Assembly: GCA_947371415.1 (NCBI GenBank)
Contig: CANBPJ010000056.1
Coordinates: forward strand, 1 to 10,675
Reading direction: 5' to 3'
Origin: Burkholderiaceae bacterium
GTDB taxonomy: Bacteria; Pseudomonadota; Gammaproteobacteria; Burkholderiales; Burkholderiaceae
Length of the DNA stretch: 10,675 nucleotides
Below, one piece after another: positions 6,375 to 10,675 of the stretch. Both the position numbers and the translations under genes were made by a program. The first letter of the stretch is position 1, and each line of letters starts with the position of its first letter. The notes beneath the pieces were generated by a model. It did not search any database. It worked only from the letters and a program-made list of their open reading frames with translations, and was not told the DNA's origin.

Positions 6375-7127
6375 TTATTTGCCCGTGATGAGGCGGTTGG
6401 CAAGGTCTTCTGGCAATCCGGCGCGACGGACTTTATCCGCCGTAGTGAATTGATCGTATGCAGTGCGGTGGAAGGTGAGTGCTTCTAGCCCTGGCTCAAA
6501 CACTGCGAAGCAGGCTTCAGGATTTCCATCCCGTGGTTGACCAAGTGAGCCCACTACACTCACCCATTGGCGATGATGCATCACGGGAACCGCATCGCCA
6601 GGATGCGGAGCAAAGCGAATCAGCTTGCCGACTGCGCTTTGATAAAAAAGTGCTTGTTCGTGAGCATGGCCAACAAAAGTATAAGTCTTACCCGAGCTTT
6701 GTACGCATCGCCATGCACTCATGCTATCGGTGATGTAGTTCCAGTCAGCAGGGTTGTGAGCTGATGCATGAACAAAGCACATCGTCTCTTCTTGAATCAT
6801 CAATGGCAAATCTTTTAGAAACTGGACTTGAGTGGAGTTCAGCTGACTTTTGGTCCACTCAATTGCTGCATTTGCGCTCACATTCATTTGCTTGCTACGA
6901 TCTTCAAATACGGCTTGGTCATGATTGCCTAGAACCGCAATCGCCTGCTTGTTAGCAACCAGTTCACCAATGCGGTCAATTAGGGCGCCGGGATCTGCGT
7001 TATAGCCGACAATGTCCCCCAAAAAAACCATGCGGGTGACGCCAAGCTCTTTAGCCTGCTCCATGCAGGCATCAAAAGCTTCTAAATTACTATGTAGATC
7101 GGCAAATAGCCCAATACGTTCACTCAT
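6375..7127 (-). CDS. Calcineurin-like metallophosphoesterase
   Basis: A 250-residue soluble protein with the complete metal-site pattern of the family: DLHSN (D10, H12), GDIVGYN (D38), GNHD (N68, H69), H120 in VHAS, and GHAHE (H154, H156). Such enzymes use two metal ions to cleave phosphate esters. Substrates in this sub-group range from phosphoproteins to nucleotides, and the sequence does not decide between them. It lies directly upstream of the kinase-Usp gene with only seven bases between them, so a role in reversing or balancing the kinase is a reasonable inference but not shown. The ATG at 7127 is the obvious start, although no clear binding site precedes it. The gap to the upstream lpxL-like gene is 38 bases, so the genes are probably cotranscribed. 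Confidence 0.9.
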   Translation of the reverse strand: MSERIGLFADLHSNLEAFDACMEQAKELGVTRMVFLGDIVGYNADPGALIDRIGELVANKQAIAVLGNHDQAVFEDRSKQMNVSANAAIEWTKSQLNSTQVQFLKDLPLMIQEETMCFVHASAHNPADWNYITDSMSAWRCVQSSGKTYTFVGHAHEQALFYQSAVGKLIRFAPHPGDAVPVMHHRQWVSVVGSLGQPRDGNPEACFAVFEPGLEALTFHRTAYDQFTTADKVRRAGLPEDLANRLITGK

Positions 7128-7165
7128 TTTTTAATGATAGGACAAAAGCGCCTTTAGCAGAAGGG

Positions 7166-8053
7166 CTAATAGGGGCTTGCTTCGTTAGCAGGCCTGTTTT
7201 TAAAGCGCTTATGAACCCAATAGTATTCAGCGGGTCTAAGGCGTATTTCTTGTTCAAAAATCTGGTTTAGTCGTGCAGTGTCTGCCTCGGGATTTTCGGT
7301 TGGGAAATTCTCTAGTGGCTTGCTAATAGAGCAGATATAGCCCGCCTCATTTTTTTTGAGGGCGGTGATCATCATGCAGACTTGTGCGCCCGTTATTTTG
7401 GCAAGGCGCGATACTGCCGTGATCGTATTGGTTGGAATGTTAAAGAAGGGGACGAAGGTTGAGTCCTTCAGACCCAAATCAATATCGGGTGCAATGATGA
7501 TGAAGCTACCCTTACGGATTTCTCGTATGAGCGCAATAGAGTTTCCTTGCCGATCAATGGAGTTTCCGCCAAAGCGATTGCGCCACTCAACAATCTTTTG
7601 ATTGAAGAAGGGATTTTTCATTCTTTGAAAAAATCCAGAGGTACGGGGCCAGCCCTTATCTTTTGCGAGTGCGCTCAAAATAATGCTGCCTTCAATGCCG
7701 ATGAAATGCATATTTACTAGGATGCGAGGTTTTCTATCGGCGAGGTCAACCTCAGATTGAACCTCGATCATATTGCTGAGCTGTTTTTTGCTGCCAAGCC
7801 AAATAATACTTTTCTCTACTAAGCTACGCCCTAGTAGCCGCCAATGTTGCTTTCTAAGTTGATCAATTTCTTGCGAGCTGAGCTCTGGGAAGCAGAGTTC
7901 TAAATTTTTCTGGACAACGCGATTACGATCATTGGGAATGTGTGACGCCAAGTAGCCTAAGCCATACCCCAGTGAGACTAAAGTCTTGTAGGGAAGAGAT
8001 ACCAGAAATCTGAGGAGAGCAACCCCAGAATAGTTCGAAAAGTTTTTAAACAA
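7166..8053 (-). CDS. lpxL: Lipid A biosynthesis lauroyl/myristoyl acyltransferase, LpxL/HtrB family
   Basis: An inner-membrane enzyme that adds a secondary acyl chain from acyl-ACP to lipid A on the Kdo2-lipid A pathway. The 295-residue protein has the family's usual length and layout: a hydrophobic N-terminus (about 10-35), RNRVVQKNLELCFPEL (43-58), catalytic HX4E (H116 to E121 in NMHFIGIEG), PDIDLGLKDSTFVPFF (189-204) and a C-terminal YYWVHKRFKNRP. Whether it acts as LpxL or LpxM, and with which acyl chain, cannot be told, so the symbol is a family label. The start is TTG at 8053. No ATG exists before M95, and the N-terminal motif requires the upstream start. No Shine-Dalgarno sequence is visible; the start is eight bases after the can stop, so reinitiation or coupling from can is likely. 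Confidence 0.88.
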   Translation of the reverse strand: MFKNFSNYSGVALLRFLVSLPYKTLVSLGYGLGYLASHIPNDRNRVVQKNLELCFPELSSQEIDQLRKQHWRLLGRSLVEKSIIWLGSKKQLSNMIEVQSEVDLADRKPRILVNMHFIGIEGSIILSALAKDKGWPRTSGFFQRMKNPFFNQKIVEWRNRFGGNSIDRQGNSIALIREIRKGSFIIIAPDIDLGLKDSTFVPFFNIPTNTITAVSRLAKITGAQVCMMITALKKNEAGYICSISKPLENFPTENPEADTARLNQIFEQEIRLRPAEYYWVHKRFKNRPANEASPY

Positions 8054-8061
8054 AACGGAGC

Positions 8062-8727
8062 TTATTCGGTGTCGTAGCGAGATAAGGATTTAGCGTAACG
8101 TTGATTCATTTCTTCGGTAGAGCTAATTGACATACCCAAATCTTTAACCAGGCCAGTCTCAAGGCGATAGGCCCAACCATGAACGGTCAGATCCTGACCC
8201 CGTGCCCAAGCATCTTGGACGATGGTAGTTTCGCAAACGTTGACAACCTGCTCCATGACGTTGAGCTCGCATAGGCGGTCCTGGCGTTTTGGAGTGGGAA
8301 TAAGCTCGCCAAGATAGCGCTCATGTTTTTGATGGACATCCTTAACGTGGCGCAACCAATTATCAGCAAGGCCTATGCGTCTATCTGTGAGGGCTGCATG
8401 CACACCAGAGCAGCCATAGTGACCCACCACCAAAATATGCTTTACCTTCAATAGGTCAATTGCAAACTGAATCACCGATAAACAATTCAAATCAGTATGA
8501 ACAACAACGTTAGCAACGTTACGGTGGACAAATAGTTCGCCTGGAAGCAAGTTCACAATTTCGTTTGCAGGTACGCGACTATCTGAGCAGCCAATCCAAA
8601 GATATTCTGGCGCTTGCTGAGACACCAGGCGCTTGAAAAAATCAGCATCCTTCGCGATCTTGGCTTCAGCCCATTCGCGATTATTGGTAAATAACTGGTC
8701 TAAGGCGCTAGAGTTCTTCATAATCAT
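8062..8727 (-). CDS. can: Beta-class carbonic anhydrase
   Basis: A cytoplasmic zinc enzyme interconverting CO2 and bicarbonate, supplying bicarbonate for carboxylases such as those of fatty acid and nucleotide synthesis. The 221-residue protein carries all key motifs: CSDSR (C47, D49, R51), HRNVAN (68-73) and GHYGC (H103, C106). C47, H103 and C106 are the expected zinc ligands. Length and the QFAIDLLKVKHILVVGHYGCSG core are close to E. coli Can. Two starts are possible, ATG at 8727 or 8721; neither has a clear binding site. It is the first gene of a minus-strand run (can, lpxL, phosphoesterase, kinase) and diverges from the YggU gene with only about 22 bases between starts, so its promoter must reach into that gene. 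Confidence 0.95.
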   Translation of the reverse strand: MIMKNSSALDQLFTNNREWAEAKIAKDADFFKRLVSQQAPEYLWIGCSDSRVPANEIVNLLPGELFVHRNVANVVVHTDLNCLSVIQFAIDLLKVKHILVVGHYGCSGVHAALTDRRIGLADNWLRHVKDVHQKHERYLGELIPTPKRQDRLCELNVMEQVVNVCETTIVQDAWARGQDLTVHGWAYRLETGLVKDLGMSISSTEEMNQRYAKSLSRYDTE

Positions 8728-8749
8728 GTTTTGAGTTTAAAGTACTTTG

Positions 8750-9046
8750 ATGATGCCCATTTGGTTAAAACAAACCCCCACCGGCATTACCCTGAATTTA
8801 CACTGCCAGCCGGGAGCAAAGCTGACCAAGGTGGTCGGATTCCATGATGGCTGTCTCAAGATATCTCTACAGGCTCCTGCGCTAGAAAATAAGGCAAATG
8901 AGATGCTGTTATCTTGGCTATCTAAACAGTTAAGGGTTCCGCAAAAACAAATTCAGTTGCTATCTGGGCAAAATAGCCGTGTCAAGCGGGTAGAAATCTG
9001 GGGCTCAATTACCCCAGAGCAAATTATTGAAGTGCTCAGTCCCTAG
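8750..9046 (+). CDS. YggU/DUF167 (UPF0235) family protein
   Basis: A 98-residue small soluble protein. The central block from GAKLTKVVGFHDGCLKI to APALENKANEMLLSWLSKQL and the following QIQLLSGQNSRVKRVEI are the conserved core of the DUF167/YggU family as I know it, which has a known fold but no settled function. Length is normal. The gene begins TTG-ATG-ATG at 8747-8755, so the start may be either ATG; there is no Shine-Dalgarno sequence. In many bacteria yggU sits beside a yggT gene; here it stands alone between can (divergent) and the LpxO-like gene (convergent, three bases between stops). Confidence 0.88.
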   Translation: MMPIWLKQTPTGITLNLHCQPGAKLTKVVGFHDGCLKISLQAPALENKANEMLLSWLSKQLRVPQKQIQLLSGQNSRVKRVEIWGSITPEQIIEVLSP

Positions 9047-9049
9047 GCC

Positions 9050-9952
9050 TTACCAAAATATTGCCCATAAAATTCCTAAAATCAAAACCCATTTGCCGAT
9101 GTAGTACACGCTGCGATGTTTTGCTTTGAGCTTCTTAGCTTGAGCCCTTAGGTGATAAAAATACTTAAATAGAACATTTACAAATCCTACCTTCTCGCCC
9201 TCGACGTTTTGAGAGGAGGCGGCACTCATGACGTAGCGGCCAAACCAGCGATTTAATAACTGCACCAATTTAGTGTAAACCGGGCGTTCTACGTCGCAAA
9301 ACAAGACGATGCGTTGGTGATCTGTTTCATTGCCAGCATAGTGGATATAGGTTTCATCAAACATCACAGCTTCGCCATCCTTCCAGTAATAACGCTCACC
9401 ATCTACATCGATAAAGCATTTGGGGTCATTTGGTGTCACTAGGCCAATGTGATAGCGCAGGGAGCCCGCATAAGGGTCGCGGTGGCGTACTAGCGTTGCT
9501 CCAGGCGGCAAGGAGGCAAACATAGCTGCCTTAATCGAGGGAATGGATTTCAGAAGCGCAACCGTTTTGGGGCAATTGAGTTGCGCAGAAGGCATTTCCT
9601 TGCCATACCAATAGAGGTGAAAGCGCTTCCAACCCGTCCGAAAAAAGGAGTTAAACCCAATATCGTTGTATCCCGTAGCAGCCGCTATGGCGCCGTCTGC
9701 ATTTAAAGCGAGCGCTTCATCTCTAATGATCTGCCAGTGATCTTGAAGGGGCTTCATTTCGGGGAAGTCTGCCACCGGAATAAATGCCCCAGCCTTAGTT
9801 TTGGAGAATAAGTAGAGCAGGCAATTAATGGGCGCCAAAAGTACCTGATAGTCCGTCAGTGAGCGCACTAAGCCAAATCGTACCTTGCCTCTCAAGTAGA
9901 CATAAACAGCTGAGACGACGAAGATAAGAAAGATGGCGTGACGTAGTTCCAT
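9050..9952 (-). CDS. lpxO: Aspartyl/asparaginyl beta-hydroxylase family, LpxO-like lipid A hydroxylase
   Basis: LpxO is a membrane-bound Fe(II)/2-oxoglutarate dioxygenase that 2-hydroxylates the secondary acyl chain of lipid A. The 300-residue protein has an N-terminal membrane helix (about 5-20) followed by RGKVRF, a catalytic domain, and a very hydrophobic C-terminal segment (about 286-300). Iron ligands are expected at H157 in HRDPYAGSLRYH and H204 in YIHYAGN, with R214 for 2-oxoglutarate. YNDIGFNSFFRTGWKRF and DGEAVMFDETYIHYAGNETDHQRIVLF match LpxO proteins in memory and in length (about 300). The ATG at 9952 is preferred; the frame is also open from a TTG at 9964. Neither start has a strong binding site. 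It lies about 1 kb upstream, on the same strand, of the LpxL-like gene that would install its substrate chain. Confidence 0.85.
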   Translation of the reverse strand: MELRHAIFLIFVVSAVYVYLRGKVRFGLVRSLTDYQVLLAPINCLLYLFSKTKAGAFIPVADFPEMKPLQDHWQIIRDEALALNADGAIAAATGYNDIGFNSFFRTGWKRFHLYWYGKEMPSAQLNCPKTVALLKSIPSIKAAMFASLPPGATLVRHRDPYAGSLRYHIGLVTPNDPKCFIDVDGERYYWKDGEAVMFDETYIHYAGNETDHQRIVLFCDVERPVYTKLVQLLNRWFGRYVMSAASSQNVEGEKVGFVNVLFKYFYHLRAQAKKLKAKHRSVYYIGKWVLILGILWAIFW

Positions 9953-9966
9953 GGAATTTACCAATT

Positions 9967-9978
9967 AGCGTTAACGCT
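9967..9978. promoter_or_regulatory. 12-base palindrome upstream of the LpxO-like gene
   Basis: AGCGTTAACGCT is a perfect palindrome, 14 bases upstream of the hydroxylase ATG. It could be an operator for that gene. An AT-rich block (9979-9990, reading AATTAAAATATAA on the minus strand) beside it could hold a -10 box, but no clear -35 is visible. Identity of any regulator is unknown. Confidence 0.25.
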
Positions 9979-10115
9979 TATATTTTAATTTGGATGTCAG
10001 GGTAATTCATGCCTATTTCTGTAATGATTATGCTCAAATGTTAATTAGGGCTAAAGCAGGCCGCGTGAAGTGCGCCCAATCAGGGCTACAAGAATGATTT
10101 GTTAAGGAAACTCAT

Positions 10116-10481
10116 ATGAATAAGTTCGTAAAATGGCTTTCAAGCCTGATATTGATTGGCCTGGCTGGTTTAGCAGGGTACACCTGGATTATGTTCAATT
10201 GGAGCTACGGCAGTGGTGAGCGGGCTGGTTATGTCCAGAAGTTTTCCAACCGCGGATACATTTGCAAAACTTGGGAGGGGGAGTTGGCTATGGTTTCGAT
10301 GCCTGGAACCATGTCTGAAAAGTTCCTCTTTACGGTGCGTGAAGATGCTGTAGCGCAAAAAATCAATGCCAATTTAGGCAAAAAGGTTGCCCTTAAATAT
10401 GATCAGCACATTGGGTTGCCTACAACATGTTTTGGCGATACCGAGTATTTTGTGTCGGACGTCACAGTTTTGGAAGAGTAA
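10116..10481 (+). CDS. Small membrane-anchored protein of unknown function
   Basis: A 121-residue protein with one N-terminal membrane helix (about residues 7-27) and a roughly 90-residue soluble part that probably faces the periplasm. The block WSYGSGERAGYVQKFS followed by RGYICKTWEGELAM (about 29-59) is familiar from short conserved proteins in several Gram-negative groups, some of which carry misleading database names; I do not know a function. Two cysteines (C50 and C105) could form a disulfide. The helix is not followed by a lipobox, and the segment could be an uncleaved anchor or a signal peptide. The ATG at 10116 has AAGGA at 10104-10108 with seven bases between. It is a single-gene unit flanked by a divergent hydroxylase gene and the HU gene. 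Confidence 0.82.
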   Translation: MNKFVKWLSSLILIGLAGLAGYTWIMFNWSYGSGERAGYVQKFSNRGYICKTWEGELAMVSMPGTMSEKFLFTVREDAVAQKINANLGKKVALKYDQHIGLPTTCFGDTEYFVSDVTVLEE

Positions 10482-10488
10482 AAAATAG

Positions 10489-10525
10489 GCAATTCAATAA
10501 ATTGCTGTGACGCAGCTTTATTTTT
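10489..10525 (+). terminator. Probable intrinsic terminator after the small membrane protein gene
   Basis: Eight bases after the stop codon, GCAATT (10489-10494) can pair with AATTGC (10500-10505). A second short stem, GCTGT with GCAGC (10504-10516), overlaps it and is followed directly by TTTATTTTT (10517-10525). The second stem plus T-run has terminator form but only about five pairs, so strength is uncertain. Confidence 0.45.
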
Positions 10526-10540
10526 GTAATTTTTTGTGGT

Positions 10541-10594
10541 TAAAATCATGTAAGCGCAAGGTGCGCTGACATCAATATCTATAAGGAGCTTCAC
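10541..10594 (+). promoter_or_regulatory. HU gene leader: -10-like box, hairpin and strong ribosome binding site
   Basis: TAAAAT at 10541-10546 could be a -10 element, which would put the transcript start near 10553. That is where a hairpin begins: AGCGCA (10553-10558) pairs with TGCGCT (10562-10567) around AGG. A strong AAGGAG site follows at 10583-10588, six bases before the TTG start. The -35 is not convincing. The layout would give an mRNA with a stem-loop at its very 5' end. Confidence 0.4.
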
Positions 10595-10675
10595 TTGAAC
10601 AAAGCAGAACTAATCGCAGCAATTGCTGACGACGCTGAGATCTCAAAAGCCAAAGCTGAATTTGCATTGAATTCT
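10595..10675 (+). CDS. hupB: HU-family DNA-binding protein, N-terminal part
   Basis: Only the first 27 codons are inside the window; the frame is open to the right edge. The translation starts MNKAELIAAIADDAEISKAK and continues AEFALNS, matching the N-terminal helix-turn-helix of HU (E. coli HupB starts MNKSQLIDKIAAGADISKA). HU is a small dimeric nucleoid protein that bends and compacts DNA. The start codon is TTG at 10595, with AAGGAG six bases upstream, so the choice is secure. It follows the gene at 10116 with a probable terminator between, so it should have its own promoter. Confidence 0.92.
   Translation, partial: MNKAELIAAIADDAEISKAKAEFALNS

Noticed and set aside
9041..9052. Possible terminator between yggU and the LpxO-like gene
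   Set aside because: Only three bases separate the stops, and no stem longer than a few pairs or T-run is visible.

Overview
The window reads as a chromosomal segment of a betaproteobacterium of the Burkholderiaceae, most like Polynucleobacter. This rests on moderate GC content, very tight gene packing, and protein sequences I recognise by memory: RF3, DctA, an LpxO-like hydroxylase, a beta-carbonic anhydrase and an HU protein. No database search was run. There is no sign of mobile DNA, phage, CRISPR, rRNA or tRNA. No stretch longer than about 170 bases lacks a gene.

Left part (1-1061). A cut-off minus-strand gene of unknown function starts at 66 and runs off the left edge. It diverges from a two-gene membrane operon (DUF486 half-size DMT protein, then a DUF2798 protein, joined by an ATGA overlap) and a small lipoprotein. 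The lipoprotein converges on prfC.

Middle left (1063-3480, minus strand). An RluF-like rRNA pseudouridine synthase is followed by prfC (release factor 3), so this is a translation-related pair. The conserved RF3 reading frame, including its P-loop, extends upstream of every ATG, GTG or TTG codon. The gene therefore appears to start at a rare AUU codon. dctA (C4-dicarboxylate uptake) diverges from the pseudouridine synthase and starts with TTG.

Middle right (4949-8727, minus strand). Four closely spaced genes run in transcription order: beta-carbonic anhydrase, LpxL/HtrB-type lipid A acyltransferase, a calcineurin-like metallophosphoesterase, and a Ser/Thr kinase fused to a universal stress protein domain. 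The last two look like a kinase/phosphatase signalling pair. The kinase is non-RD (HLD instead of HRD), and its UspA domain has lost the usual ATP-binding glycines. dctA and the kinase gene converge on a strong hairpin that contains the kinase stop codon.

Right part (8750-10675). A YggU/DUF167 gene diverges from can and converges with an LpxO-like lipid A hydroxylase, so two lipid A enzymes lie about 1 kb apart. Then come a small membrane-anchored protein of unknown function and the first 27 codons of an HU gene with a TTG start, a strong ribosome binding site and a leader hairpin.

Most of the window is ordinary housekeeping and accessory chromosome. The two points most worth checking are the non-canonical prfC start and the kinase-Usp/phosphoesterase module. 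I see nothing that is clearly an undescribed system.
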